Positions 51,298-59,930 of a DNA stretch of 64,000 nucleotides are shown here, piece by piece. The DNA comes from Rhizobiales bacterium CCH10-E5 (GTDB lineage: Bacteria; Pseudomonadota; Alphaproteobacteria; Rhizobiales; Beijerinckiaceae): assembly GCA_001556125.1 (NCBI GenBank), contig LSIG01000034.1, forward strand, positions 1 through 64,000. Reading direction: 5' to 3'. The notes under the pieces were generated by a model. The model did no database searches. It was not told the DNA's origin and was given only the letters and a program-made list of their open reading frames with translations. How positions within the stretch are numbered: position 1 is the first letter of the stretch; each line of letters opens with the position of its first letter. Made by a program: the position numbers and the translations under genes.

Positions 51298-52170
51298 TCA
51301 GGCGACGGTGCGGGCCGGTGCACCGGCAACGGCGGCCTCCGGGATGCGGCCCTCGAACCAGTAGGCCGCCGCAGCGTGGGACATCGCCTCGCCGTCATGG
51401 CCGATGCCCGGCACCTCGATATGGACCCAGTTGCAGGGGGCGCCGCGGCGCTGCGCTTCGGCGCGACCGAGTTCGATCATGCGGTGCGAGCGCGCGAAGC
51501 GGTGCGGCCCCTGGGCCAGGGCCTCGGGCTGGGACGGCAGGTTCGGATCGTCGGTGGCGATGTCGCGGTCGCCGGCGAGGATGATCATCGGCGATGCGAG
51601 CCAGCGCAGCAGCGCCGCCTCGTCGAGCCCGAGCCCGCCCAGCCCTTCCGGGAAGGGCTTGTCGAGCGTCGGCAGGGTGTACCAGCCGGAATTGGCGGCG
51701 ATGGCCGCCTCGAAGGGACCGAACCCTTGCGTCGCCAGCATGCGGTGGACGAACTGGCCGCCCGCCGAATGGCCGAAGATGCGGATAACGGGCCTGTCGA
51801 TCACGCCGCCTGCGCGAAGCGCCTCGAGGACGCGCGCGGGGACCGAGTAGAGCCAGTCCTCGCGCGGCGCGACAGAGCCGTCCGGCCCGACGACGAGCCC
51901 GTTATTGTAGCCTTCGGCCTTGGGATAGACCGCATCGGGAAAGGTCGGCGCGACGATCAGGAGATTGTGCTTCTCCGCGGCATCAATCCAGAAGTCGCGA
52001 TAGTCGTCGCCATTGCGCATCATGCCGTGCTGGACCACGACGACGGGATCATTCGGGCGATGACGCTCGGGACGGTAGCAGTGGACCGTCAGCGGCCGCT
52101 CCGGGTGGCGGGCATCGACGAAGGGCAGCGTGCTGCGGCCGGTGGGCGGGTTGAGCGTGGCGGTGGTCAT
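51298..52170 (-). CDS. Alpha/beta hydrolase (esterase/depolymerase-like)
   Basis: The 290-residue alpha/beta hydrolase has the oxyanion segment VVVVQHGM, the nucleophile elbow GHSAGG, and the late histidine block PGIGHDGEAMSHAAA, with an Asp between (AGDRDIATDD). No signal peptide is present, so it acts in the cytoplasm. The start codon overlaps the last transporter gene by 4 bp (ATGA), so its synthesis is coupled to the Dpp/Opp-type importer. A substrate such as a peptide ester, lactone or acylated oligomer brought in by that importer is plausible. Confidence 0.85.
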   Translation of the reverse strand: MTTATLNPPTGRSTLPFVDARHPERPLTVHCYRPERHRPNDPVVVVQHGMMRNGDDYRDFWIDAAEKHNLLIVAPTFPDAVYPKAEGYNNGLVVGPDGSVAPREDWLYSVPARVLEALRAGGVIDRPVIRIFGHSAGGQFVHRMLATQGFGPFEAAIAANSGWYTLPTLDKPFPEGLGGLGLDEAALLRWLASPMIILAGDRDIATDDPNLPSQPEALAQGPHRFARSHRMIELGRAEAQRRGAPCNWVHIEVPGIGHDGEAMSHAAAAYWFEGRIPEAAVAGAPARTVA

Positions 52171-53174
52171 GCGGCCTCCGGAGGCGTGTGCAGATGGCAG
52201 GCGGCGCTGCGGCCGGGCGCGATCTCGGCCAAGGGCGGCCTGATCTCGCGGCAGACCGCCATCGCCTGCGGACAGCGGGGGTGGAAAGGGCAGCCGGGCG
52301 GCGGCGCCAGCGGCGAGGGCAATTCGCCGCCCAGCGGCTTGAAGGCCTGCTTGCGCCGCGCTGCAGAGGGAATCGCCGCGATCAGGGCGGCGCTGTAAGG
52401 ATGGGCCGGCGTCGCGAAGATCTCGGCCGCCGGCCCGATCTCGACGATGCGGCCGAGATACATGATCGCGACGCGGTCGCTGATGTGGCGCACCAGGCCG
52501 AGATCGTGGCTGACGAAGAGATAGGTCAGGCCGTGGCGGGCGCGCACATCCATGAACAGGTTGATGACCTGGGCCTGGATCGAGACGTCGAGCGCCGAGA
52601 CCGGCTCGTCGCAGACGAGGAAGTCGGGCTTCACCGCGAGCGCCCGGGCGATGCCGATGCGCTGGCGCTGGCCACCCGAGAACTGATGCGGATAGCGCTC
52701 GCGATAGGCGGTATCGAGCCCGACCTCGGTCAGGGCGCGGTCCACCGCCGCGTCGATCTGCGCCTTCGGCACCAGCTTGTGCAGGCTCAAAGCCTCGCCG
52801 ACGATGCGGGAGACCTTCATGCGCGGATCGAGCGAGGCATAGGGGTCCTGGAAGATCATCTGGACCTTGAGCAGGTAGTCCAGGCGGTCCCTGGCCTTCA
52901 GCCCCGCGACCTTGCGCTGATCATAGACGACCTCGCCGGAGGTAGGCGGCAGGATGCCGGTGATCACCCGGGCGAGCGTGGACTTGCCGCAGCCGGATTC
53001 CCCGACGAGGCCGAGCACCTCGCCGCGCGCGACGGAGAGGTCGACGCCGTCCACGGCGCGCAGCACTGGCGGCGGCTTGCCCCGGCCGGTCGCCATCAGG
53101 ATGCGCTCGGCCAGTGTCGGGCTGCGGCGGAAATGCCGGGTGATGCCCTTCAACTCGAGGATCGGCGCGCTCAT
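52167..53174 (-). CDS. Oligopeptide/dipeptide-type ABC ATPase (DppF/OppF-like)
   Basis: The 335-residue ATPase has Walker A GESGCGKST, signature FSGGQRQRIGIARAL, Walker B FLVCDEPVSALD and the C-terminal oligopeptide-transporter extension with cysteines in GCPFHPRCPQAM, typical of the OppF iron-sulfur-like zinc-binding tail. It forms a heterodimeric motor with the DppD-like protein, whose stop it overlaps by 4 bp. The hydrolase gene starts in its own stop codon. Confidence 0.94.
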   Translation of the reverse strand: MSAPILELKGITRHFRRSPTLAERILMATGRGKPPPVLRAVDGVDLSVARGEVLGLVGESGCGKSTLARVITGILPPTSGEVVYDQRKVAGLKARDRLDYLLKVQMIFQDPYASLDPRMKVSRIVGEALSLHKLVPKAQIDAAVDRALTEVGLDTAYRERYPHQFSGGQRQRIGIARALAVKPDFLVCDEPVSALDVSIQAQVINLFMDVRARHGLTYLFVSHDLGLVRHISDRVAIMYLGRIVEIGPAAEIFATPAHPYSAALIAAIPSAARRKQAFKPLGGELPSPLAPPPGCPFHPRCPQAMAVCREIRPPLAEIAPGRSAACHLHTPPEAA

Positions 53175-54151
53175 GCGGCGTCTCCCTGCGGCACGGGGTT
53201 GTGGCAGCGATAGCTCCGGCTGCCTTCCTCCGTCGGCATCGGATCACGTTCGGCGCAGAGCGGCAGGGCATTGGGGCAGCGCGGGCGGAAGGGGCAGCCG
53301 CTCGGCCGGTCGTCGATGCGCGGCGCGACGCCGTCGATCTGGTTGAGGCGCCCGCCCGGCGCAACCAGCGTCGCCGAGGAGTTCAACAGCCCGAGCGTAT
53401 AGGGGTGGCGCGGCGCGTCGAGAACGGCATCGACCGGCCCGATCTCAACGATGCGACCGGCATACATCACCGCCACCCGGTCAGCGAGTTCGGCCACCAC
53501 CGCCAGATCGTGGGTGATCCAGAGCACGGCGGTGCCGGCCTCGCGAGCGAGTTTCTGGACCTCGAACAGGATCTGGCTCTGAATGGTGACGTCGAGCGCC
53601 GTCGTCGGCTCGTCGGCGATGATCAGGTCGGGGTCGTTGAGCAGTGCGGTCGCGATGGCGACGCGCTGGCGCATGCCACCCGAGAATTCGTGCGGGAACT
53701 GCTTCAGTCGCGCCTGCGGCGAGGAGATGCCGACCCGCGCCAGCGCCTTCGCCGCTTCGTCCAGCGCCGCGCTCCGGCCGATGTCGCGATGTTCGAGGAT
53801 GGCCTCGCTCATCTGCTCGCCGATGCTCAGCACCGGGTTCAGCGTCATCAGCGGGTCCTGGAAGATCATGGCGATGCGGTCGCCGCGCAGCGCGCGCAGG
53901 CGCTCCTCGGTGGCCGACCTGATGTCCTCTCCCGCGAAGCGGATCGTACCGGCGACGATCTCGCCCGGCGGATCGATCAGCCGCACCAGCGAGAAGCCGG
54001 TCACCGATTTGCCGGAGCCGGACTCACCGACGAGGCCCAGCACCTCGCCGCGCGCGATGGCGAGATCGACGCCGTCGACCGCCGGCCAGGCGCCGTCGAG
54101 CGCATGGAACACCGTCCGCAGGCCGCGGACCTCGAGCAGGGTTTCGGTCAT
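53171..54151 (-). CDS. Oligopeptide/dipeptide-type ABC ATPase (DppD/OppD-like)
   Basis: The 326-residue ATPase has Walker A GESGSGKS, signature [12 protein letters not shown], Walker [13 protein letters not shown] and the C-terminal [15 protein letters not shown] tail of this subfamily. Its start ATG overlaps the DppC-like stop (ATGA) and its stop overlaps the DppF-like start. Partner of the DppF-like ATPase in the peptide/nickel-type importer. Confidence 0.94.
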   Translation of the reverse strand: MTETLLEVRGLRTVFHALDGAWPAVDGVDLAIARGEVLGLVGESGSGKSVTGFSLVRLIDPPGEIVAGTIRFAGEDIRSATEERLRALRGDRIAMIFQDPLMTLNPVLSIGEQMSEAILEHRDIGRSAALDEAAKALARVGISSPQARLKQFPHEFSGGMRQRVAIATALLNDPDLIIADEPTTALDVTIQSQILFEVQKLAREAGTAVLWITHDLAVVAELADRVAVMYAGRIVEIGPVDAVLDAPRHPYTLGLLNSSATLVAPGGRLNQIDGVAPRIDDRPSGCPFRPRCPNALPLCAERDPMPTEEGSRSYRCHNPVPQGDAA

Positions 54152-55056
54152 GAGCGCACGTTGAAGCTGCGGCGCATGCGGTCGCCGACGAGGTTCAGCG
54201 AGACGATCAGCAGCACCAGCGCGATGCCGGGGAACACCGCGATCCAGTATTCGCCCGAGAGCAGGAATTCGAAGCCGTTGGCGATGAGCAGGCCGAGCGA
54301 AGGCTGCGTCACCGGCACGCCGACGCCGAGGAAGGAGAGCGTCGCCTCCAGCGTGATCGCGCTCGCGATGCTGATCGAGGCGACGACCAGCACCGAGCCG
54401 ACCGAGTTCGGCAGCAGATGCGCGAGCATGATGTGCCGCGTCGGCAGGCCGAAATTGAGCGCCGCCTCGATGTACTCCTTGCGCCGCTCGACGAGTGCGG
54501 AGGCCCGCATCAGCCGCGCATATTGCGCCCATTGCACCAGCACGATGGCGAGAATCACCTTGTCCACGCCGCGCCCGATCGAGGCGAGCAGCACGAGCGC
54601 GATCAGGATCGAGGGGAAGCCGAGCATGAAATCGACGATGCGCATGATCAGCGCATCGACGAAGCCGCCGAACTGCGCGGCCAGCAGTCCCGCGGAAATG
54701 CCGATGACGAGCGCGCCGAGCGTGGCGGTCAGCCCCACCATCAGGCTGGTGCGCAGGCCGTAGAGGATCGCGCTCAGCATGTCGCGGCCCTGCGAATCGG
54801 TGCCGAGCCAATAGGTGATGCCGGTCATGCCCGCCTCGCCGGGCGGCAGCCGGTTGTCCATGACGCTGAGCGAGGCGAGGTCGTGCGGGTTCTGCGGCGC
54901 GATCATCGGGCCGAGCAAAGCGAGCCCGACCATGATGGCGAGCAGGGTGGCGGCGCCGCGCGTCGTCGGGCGGCTGCGGATGCGACGCAGCACGGTCGCG
55001 CGCAGCGTGGTGTCGGCCTCGGGCGGGACGGCGGGCGCCCTGGTCGTCGCGCTCAT
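54148..55056 (-). CDS. Oligopeptide/dipeptide-type ABC permease (DppC-like)
   Basis: The 302-residue permease has an N-terminal helix after a cytoplasmic tail and the PQNPHDL and [12 protein letters not shown] segments characteristic of DppC/OppC, followed by the conserved loop [21 protein letters not shown]. It forms the channel with the DppB-like protein, overlapping its stop by 4 bp. Confidence 0.94.
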   Translation of the reverse strand: MSATTRAPAVPPEADTTLRATVLRRIRSRPTTRGAATLLAIMVGLALLGPMIAPQNPHDLASLSVMDNRLPPGEAGMTGITYWLGTDSQGRDMLSAILYGLRTSLMVGLTATLGALVIGISAGLLAAQFGGFVDALIMRIVDFMLGFPSILIALVLLASIGRGVDKVILAIVLVQWAQYARLMRASALVERRKEYIEAALNFGLPTRHIMLAHLLPNSVGSVLVVASISIASAITLEATLSFLGVGVPVTQPSLGLLIANGFEFLLSGEYWIAVFPGIALVLLIVSLNLVGDRMRRSFNVRS

Positions 55057-56030
55057 GCCGCCTCTCCCGTCAGCTTCACCCGCGGATCGAGCGCGGCGTA
55101 GAGGATGTCGACGAGGAAATTCACTGTGACGAAGAGCAGCGTCGCCAGCAGCACATAGGCGACGACCACCGGGCGATCGAGCTGATAGACCGAGTCGATC
55201 AGCAGCTTGCCCATGCCGGGCCAGGCGAAGACGGTCTCGGTGATCGTCGAGAAGGCGACGAGGCTGCCGAACTCGATGCCGACGACGGTCACGACCGGGA
55301 TCAGGATGTTGCGCAGGACGTGGCGGCCGACGATCCGCCGCGGCTTCACGCCCTTGGCACGCGCGTATTTGACGTAATCCTGCGTCATCGCCTCGCTCGT
55401 GCCCGCGGCGACGAGGCGGATCATCAGCGCCATGTTCGGGATGGCGAGGTTGATCGCCGGCAGCGCCAGATGGGTCAGCCCGTCCCAGGTCAGCAAGCTG
55501 GTGCGGATGCCGAGGATGGTGACGGTCTCGCCGCGTCCCGCCGTCGGCAGCCAGCCGAGCAGCACGGCGAAGAGCAGGATCAGCATCATGCCCTTCCAGA
55601 AGCTCGGCAGCGAATAGCCGAGCACGGTGGCGCCCATGATGATGCGCGCGCCGCGGCTGTCGCGGTCGAGCCCGGCATAGAGCCCGAGCGGGACGCCGAA
55701 CGCGATCGCCAGCGTCATCGCGAGCAGCACGAGTTCGAAGGTCGCGGGCAGGCGCGCCAGGATCAGCTCGATCGCCGGGACGCCATGGACGAAGGAGCGG
55801 CCGAGATCGCCCTTCAGCGCATTGCCCATGAAGACGAAATACTGTTGCCAGACCGGCAGATCGAGACCGAGGCGGCGGATCAGCGCCTCGCGCTCGGCGG
55901 CGCTGGCCGAGGGCGAGACGAGAAGCTCGATCGGGTCGCCGATGCCGTAGACGGCGAAGAAGACGACGACCGAGACCGCGAGCAGCACGAAGACGCTCTG
56001 GATCAGCCGCTGGAGGACATAGGCGGTCAT
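55053..56030 (-). CDS. Oligopeptide/dipeptide-type ABC permease (DppB-like)
   Basis: The 325-residue permease has an N-terminal YVLQRLIQSVFVLLAVSVVVF helix, the LGLDLPVWQQYFVFMGNALKGDLG block and the conserved permease loop AKGVKPRRIVGRHVLRN, all typical of DppB. It pairs with DppC. A hairpin separates it from the binding-protein gene. Confidence 0.94.
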   Translation of the reverse strand: MTAYVLQRLIQSVFVLLAVSVVVFFAVYGIGDPIELLVSPSASAAEREALIRRLGLDLPVWQQYFVFMGNALKGDLGRSFVHGVPAIELILARLPATFELVLLAMTLAIAFGVPLGLYAGLDRDSRGARIIMGATVLGYSLPSFWKGMMLILLFAVLLGWLPTAGRGETVTILGIRTSLLTWDGLTHLALPAINLAIPNMALMIRLVAAGTSEAMTQDYVKYARAKGVKPRRIVGRHVLRNILIPVVTVVGIEFGSLVAFSTITETVFAWPGMGKLLIDSVYQLDRPVVVAYVLLATLLFVTVNFLVDILYAALDPRVKLTGEAA

Positions 56031-56058
56031 GGGGTGCGACCGGCTCCGCGTTGCGGCG

Positions 56059-56080
56059 CGGGCCGCGCGGAGGCGGCCCG
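56059..56080 (-). other. Hairpin between receptor and permease genes of the Dpp-type operon
   Basis: CGGGCCGC (56059-56066) and GCGGCCCG (56073-56080) form a perfect 8-bp stem with a 6-nt loop between the binding-protein stop and the DppB start. No U-tract follows. It probably stabilises the upstream message so that receptor outnumbers channel. Confidence 0.45.
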
Positions 56081-56100
56081 GCCTGTCGGGTCTTCGGCGG

Positions 56101-57714
56101 TCACTTCGCCTTCGGCTTCACCGACATCGCCAGCATGAACTGGTCGGCGCGGCCCTTGAGATCGAGCTCGGACTTGAAGGCCCAGATGCCGCTCTCGAAG
56201 TGCAGCGGGATGAAGGCGTAGTCGGCGAGGACCAGCTTGCCGGCCTCCTGCAGCAGGTTGGCGCGCTTGGCGTCATCGAGCGTCGTCACGGCCTCGCGGA
56301 TCACCGCGTCGAACTTGTCGTTCTTGTAGCCGCCATAGTTCGAGCCGCCGAGCGTCTTGGTCTCGTTGGGGGTCGGCGGCCACTGACGCAGGAAGGAGGC
56401 CGCCTCGCCGGTCGCCGAGCCCCAGCCGCCGATCGCCACCGAAAACTCTTTCTTCGCGCGGCGCGGAAAGTAGATCGCCCGGGTCATCGCGTCGACCTCG
56501 GCCTTGATGCCGACCTGGGTCAGGTACTGCGCCACGGCCTGGGTGATCTGGCTGTCGTTGATGTAGCGGTCGTTGGTCGTCGAGAGCGTGACCTGGAAGC
56601 CCTTGGGGTAGCCGGCCTCGGCGAGGAGCTTCTTGGCCTGCGCCGGGTCATAGGCCAGCTTCTGCGGGTTGGCCTGCGTGCCGAACATGCCGGTCGGCAG
56701 GAACTGGTAGGCCGGCTCGGCCGCCCCGTCCATGATGCGCTTGACGATGGCGTCGCGGTCGATCGCCAGCGACATCGCCTGGCGGACGCGGACATCCTTC
56801 AGCGGGTTCTTGCCGTCCTCGGCCTTGACGAAGGGGCTCTGGTCGCGGGCGACGTCGAGCTGGAAATAGATCACGCGGGTCGATGGCGTGATGACGTGGT
56901 CGAAGCGCTTGTCGCCCTTGATGCGACCGAGATCGCGGGCGGCGGGGTTCTCGATCACGTCATAATCGCCCGCGAGCAGGCCGGCGAGGCGCGGGCCGGC
57001 GTTGGTGACCGGCAGCAGGCGCACCGTCGCCCAGGGCTCGGCCTTGCCCCAATAGGTCGGGTTGCGCTCGAGCTCGATGGCCGAGCCGCGGACATAGGAT
57101 TTCAGCTTGTAGGGGCCGGTGCCGATGGCGAGGCTGCCGTCGTTGAACCCGGTCACGGTCGGCCAGGGGCCGGTGACGCCGCAGTTCTTGGCGATGTCGT
57201 AGCTGATCGACCCGTGCTCGACGATCGAGGCCGAGAGGATGCCGAGGCCCGAGAGCAGGTTCGGCAGCAGCGGCTCCGGCGCGATCGTCTCGATCACCAG
57301 CGTCTGCGGGTCGGGCGACGTGACCGAGGCGAAGTTGCCGGTGATGTCGGCGAAGGAATCGGAGACCTTGGTCTCGTTCTTGAGCGTCCGGCAGAAGGTG
57401 AAGATCACGTCCTGCGCGGTGAAGGGCTTGCCGTTCGAGAAGGTGACGCCCTGGCGCAGCTTGAAGGTCCAGCGGTTCTTGCCGTCGTTCTCCCAGGAGG
57501 CGGCGAGGCCGGGCAGCAGCTTCTGCTGTTCATCCTGGCTGACCAGCGATTCGAAGATGTGCTGGGCCAGCGCGTTGTTCGGCGTCAGGTCGTGGTAATG
57601 CGGATCGACGGCGGTCGGCTCGGAGGCGAGCGCGATGCGCAACGTCTGCGCGCTGGCCGCCGATGCGGCCAGGCAGGAGACGGCGACGGTGGCGGAAAGC
57701 AGGAATGTGCGCAT
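56101..57714 (-). CDS. ABC transporter substrate-binding protein, family 5 (DppA-like)
   Basis: The 537-residue periplasmic protein has a Sec signal peptide (MRTFLLSATVAVSCLAASA, cleavage after SAQ). The mature region has the family 5 pattern: LRIALASEPTAVDPHYHDLT near the start, NDGKNRWTFKLRQGVTFSNG, and PLKDVRVRQAMSLAIDRDAIV. Family 5 receptors bind peptides, nickel, glutathione and opines. It is the first gene of the leftward operon and is divergent from the RpiR regulator, so control by that protein is likely. Confidence 0.93.
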   Translation of the reverse strand: MRTFLLSATVAVSCLAASAASAQTLRIALASEPTAVDPHYHDLTPNNALAQHIFESLVSQDEQQKLLPGLAASWENDGKNRWTFKLRQGVTFSNGKPFTAQDVIFTFCRTLKNETKVSDSFADITGNFASVTSPDPQTLVIETIAPEPLLPNLLSGLGILSASIVEHGSISYDIAKNCGVTGPWPTVTGFNDGSLAIGTGPYKLKSYVRGSAIELERNPTYWGKAEPWATVRLLPVTNAGPRLAGLLAGDYDVIENPAARDLGRIKGDKRFDHVITPSTRVIYFQLDVARDQSPFVKAEDGKNPLKDVRVRQAMSLAIDRDAIVKRIMDGAAEPAYQFLPTGMFGTQANPQKLAYDPAQAKKLLAEAGYPKGFQVTLSTTNDRYINDSQITQAVAQYLTQVGIKAEVDAMTRAIYFPRRAKKEFSVAIGGWGSATGEAASFLRQWPPTPNETKTLGGSNYGGYKNDKFDAVIREAVTTLDDAKRANLLQEAGKLVLADYAFIPLHFESGIWAFKSELDLKGRADQFMLAMSVKPKAK

Positions 57715-57735
57715 GATGACGGTTGCTCCCGGCTG

Positions 57736-57791
57736 AAACCGTTTTGACAGGTTTATTTTCGTCCAGTAGCAAACATGAAAATTTTTTTACG
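57736..57791. promoter_or_regulatory. Divergent promoter region of dppA-like and rpiR-like genes
   Basis: A rightward promoter shows a perfect -35 TTGACA (57744-57749), a 17-bp spacer and TAGCAA (57767-57772). AAACC/GGTTT (57736-57740 with 57750-57754) is an inverted repeat around that -35 box. An AT-rich stretch TGAAAATTTTTTTA near 57775-57788 stands out in GC-rich DNA and resembles RpiR-type operators. Confidence 0.5.
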
Positions 57792-57809
57792 TCAACCGGG
57801 CGCGACCGC

Positions 57810-58682
57810 ATGTCCCAAGGCCTGAAGCCATCGACGGATCTGTCGAACCGGATCGCCCAGATCTACCCCTCGCTGAGCGACGGCCATCGCCGCGCGGCGG
57901 ATTTCGTGCTGCGCCATCCGCTCGACGTCGCGACGATGACGATCGAGGGGCTGGCCGAGGGCAGCGGCACCTCCAATGCCACGGTGACCCGTTTCGTGCG
58001 GGCGCTGGGCTATGGCGGCTATGGCGAGTTCAGGGCGGCACTGTCGGCGGCGCTGAAATTCGCGCATGAGCCGGTGGACAGCTTCGCCGGCGCGCGCGCT
58101 GCGCCGGGCTCGACCTTCGCCACCTTCTCCCAGGCGCTGGCCGACCAGGCCGCCAATCTCCAGGCGGCGCGGGATGGGCTCGACGAGCCGACGGTGACAC
58201 GGGCGGTCTCCCTGCTGACCACGGCGTCGCGCGTCTTCATCGCCGCGTCCGGGGCCAGCCACCATGTCGCGGGCTTCCTCGAGGACGGGCTGGCGCTCTA
58301 TCTCGACGCCGATGTCACCTTCGCCTCTTCGCGCACGGGGCCCGAGCGGGCGATCCGGCACATGCTGTCGGCGCGGCCGGACGATCTCGTGGTGGCAATC
58401 TCGATGCAGCGCTATTCCCGCGCCACGCTCGATCTCGCGAGCTTCGCCAAGAAGCGCGGCGCCTCCGTGCTGGCGCTGACCGACGGCGCGACCTCGCCGC
58501 TGGCCGCGATCGCCGACGTCACGCTGTTCGCCCCGTCGCGCAGCCATCTGCTGCCGAATTCGCCGACCGCGATCTTCGCGCTGGCGGACGCGCTGATCGC
58601 GGCGGTGGCCCGCGAGCGTCCGGATTCGGCCGAGGCACTGCGGGAGCTCAGCGAAAGCCTGCTCTGGACCTTCCACCGCTAG
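57810..58682 (+). CDS. RpiR-family transcriptional regulator
   Basis: The 290-residue protein has an N-terminal RpiR helix-turn-helix (about 10-80, with IEGLAEGSGTSNATVTRFVR) and a C-terminal SIS sugar-phosphate-binding domain (about 120-250, with AASGASHHVAGF and DDLVVAISMQRYSRATLD). RpiR proteins sense phosphosugars or related metabolites. It diverges from the Dpp-type operon and probably regulates it. A perfect -35 box lies 66 bp upstream. It converges with the rsgA gene. Confidence 0.92.
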   Translation: MSQGLKPSTDLSNRIAQIYPSLSDGHRRAADFVLRHPLDVATMTIEGLAEGSGTSNATVTRFVRALGYGGYGEFRAALSAALKFAHEPVDSFAGARAAPGSTFATFSQALADQAANLQAARDGLDEPTVTRAVSLLTTASRVFIAASGASHHVAGFLEDGLALYLDADVTFASSRTGPERAIRHMLSARPDDLVVAISMQRYSRATLDLASFAKKRGASVLALTDGATSPLAAIADVTLFAPSRSHLLPNSPTAIFALADALIAAVARERPDSAEALRELSESLLWTFHR

Positions 58683-58702
58683 GCCAGCGGACGGGGCAGC
58701 GG

Positions 58703-59710
58703 CTACCGCCGCCGGCCCTTCGGCCCGCGCGTCTCGGGCGTCTTCGCCCTGTTCTCGGCGTCGAGCTTGCGCCAGCGGGCGAGCCGGGCGGGGTCGACCG
58801 CGCCGGTCGCCACGGCCGCCTGCACCGCACAGCCGGGCTCGTGCTCATGGGTGCAGTCGCGGAAGCGGCAGAGATGGGTGAGTTCGGTGATCTCGGCGAA
58901 GAGCGTCTCCAGCCCCGAGGCGGCATCGCTGACATGGAGCGTGCGCATGCCCGGCGTGTCGATGACCCAGCCGCCGCCGGCGATGGCGTGGAGCGAGCGC
59001 GAGGTCGTGGTGTGGCGGCCCTTGTCGTCGCGGGCCCGGATGCCGCCGGTCTCCTGCGCCTCCTCGGGTGCGAGTCCCGCCAGCGCGTTGACCAGGGTCG
59101 ATTTGCCGACACCCGACGAGCCGACGAGGGCGACGGTGCGCCCCTCCCCGCACCAGGGCGCCAGCACCGCCGTGGCGCCGGTTTCCTTCGGGTTGACGAG
59201 CGCCACCGCAAGCCCGCGCTGCAGCGCCGCCGCCTCGGCGCGGTAGCTCTCCGCCTCTTCCGTCAGATCCGCCTTGGTCAGCAGGATCACCGGCTCCGCG
59301 CCGCTCTCATTGGCGAGCGCCAGATAGCGCTCCAGCCGCGCGACGTTGAAATCGGCATTGCAGGAGGTGACGATGAAGAGCGTGTCGATGTTGGCCCCGG
59401 CGAGCTGGGGCGTCTTGCTGCCCTCGACGCGGCGCGCCAGCACGGTGCGGCGCTCGAGCAGGCGCCCGATCGCATGCGTCCCCGGCTCGACCAGCACCCA
59501 ATCGCCCACCGTATAGGCACCGGTGTCGGTGTGGACGGGGAGAGAAAGCCGGATCGGCCCCTCCTGCCCGATCGCGCTCATCCTCGCGCGATGGACGGTG
59601 GCGATGCGGGCGGGCAGCAGCCCAGCGTCCTCCGCGCCGCATTGCTCGGCGAAGAAGGCGTTCCAGCCCAGCGCGGGAAGCGTCCAGGCGGCGGGCTCGG
59701 GCGCGGTCAT
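58703..59710 (-). CDS. rsgA: RsgA, ribosome small-subunit maturation GTPase
   Basis: The 335-residue circularly permuted GTPase has G4 motif TKAD (145-148) before G1 GSSGVGKST (197-205), G2 around Thr235 and G3 DTPG (251-254). An N-terminal OB domain precedes it and a C-terminal zinc knuckle is seen as Cys281, Cys286, His288 and Cys294 (C-x4-C-x-H-x5-C). It releases RbfA and checks 30S maturation. It is a lone housekeeping gene between the RpiR gene and the hydantoinase and has no visible link to either. Confidence 0.95.
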   Translation of the reverse strand: MTAPEPAAWTLPALGWNAFFAEQCGAEDAGLLPARIATVHRARMSAIGQEGPIRLSLPVHTDTGAYTVGDWVLVEPGTHAIGRLLERRTVLARRVEGSKTPQLAGANIDTLFIVTSCNADFNVARLERYLALANESGAEPVILLTKADLTEEAESYRAEAAALQRGLAVALVNPKETGATAVLAPWCGEGRTVALVGSSGVGKSTLVNALAGLAPEEAQETGGIRARDDKGRHTTTSRSLHAIAGGGWVIDTPGMRTLHVSDAASGLETLFAEITELTHLCRFRDCTHEHEPGCAVQAAVATGAVDPARLARWRKLDAENRAKTPETRGPKGRRR

Positions 59711-59930
59711 CGGCGGGTGGTCCTCAGACGGGCGATGCTCATCCTGCCGGTAGAGCGGGCTTCGCGGCGGCTGGCAAGCGCCCTGGTCTCGGTAGCCGCA
59801 TCAGCGCGACCAAGAGCGGCGGCGAAGACATCATAGCCCTGCGCCGGGCGGCGCTCGCGGCTGGCCGCGGCTTTGCTATGGTCAAAGGCAGCGGCCCGAC
59901 TCCAGGCCGCCCAGCCTGCCGGAGAACAGC
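59711..59930. other. Intergenic region upstream of the hydantoinase
   Basis: These 220 bases lie between the divergent rsgA and hydantoinase genes and hold no supported gene. No clear regulator-binding palindrome was found. CTGCCGGAGAACAGC directly precedes the hydantoinase ATG, with GGAG 7 nt upstream as ribosome-binding site. Confidence 0.3.
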
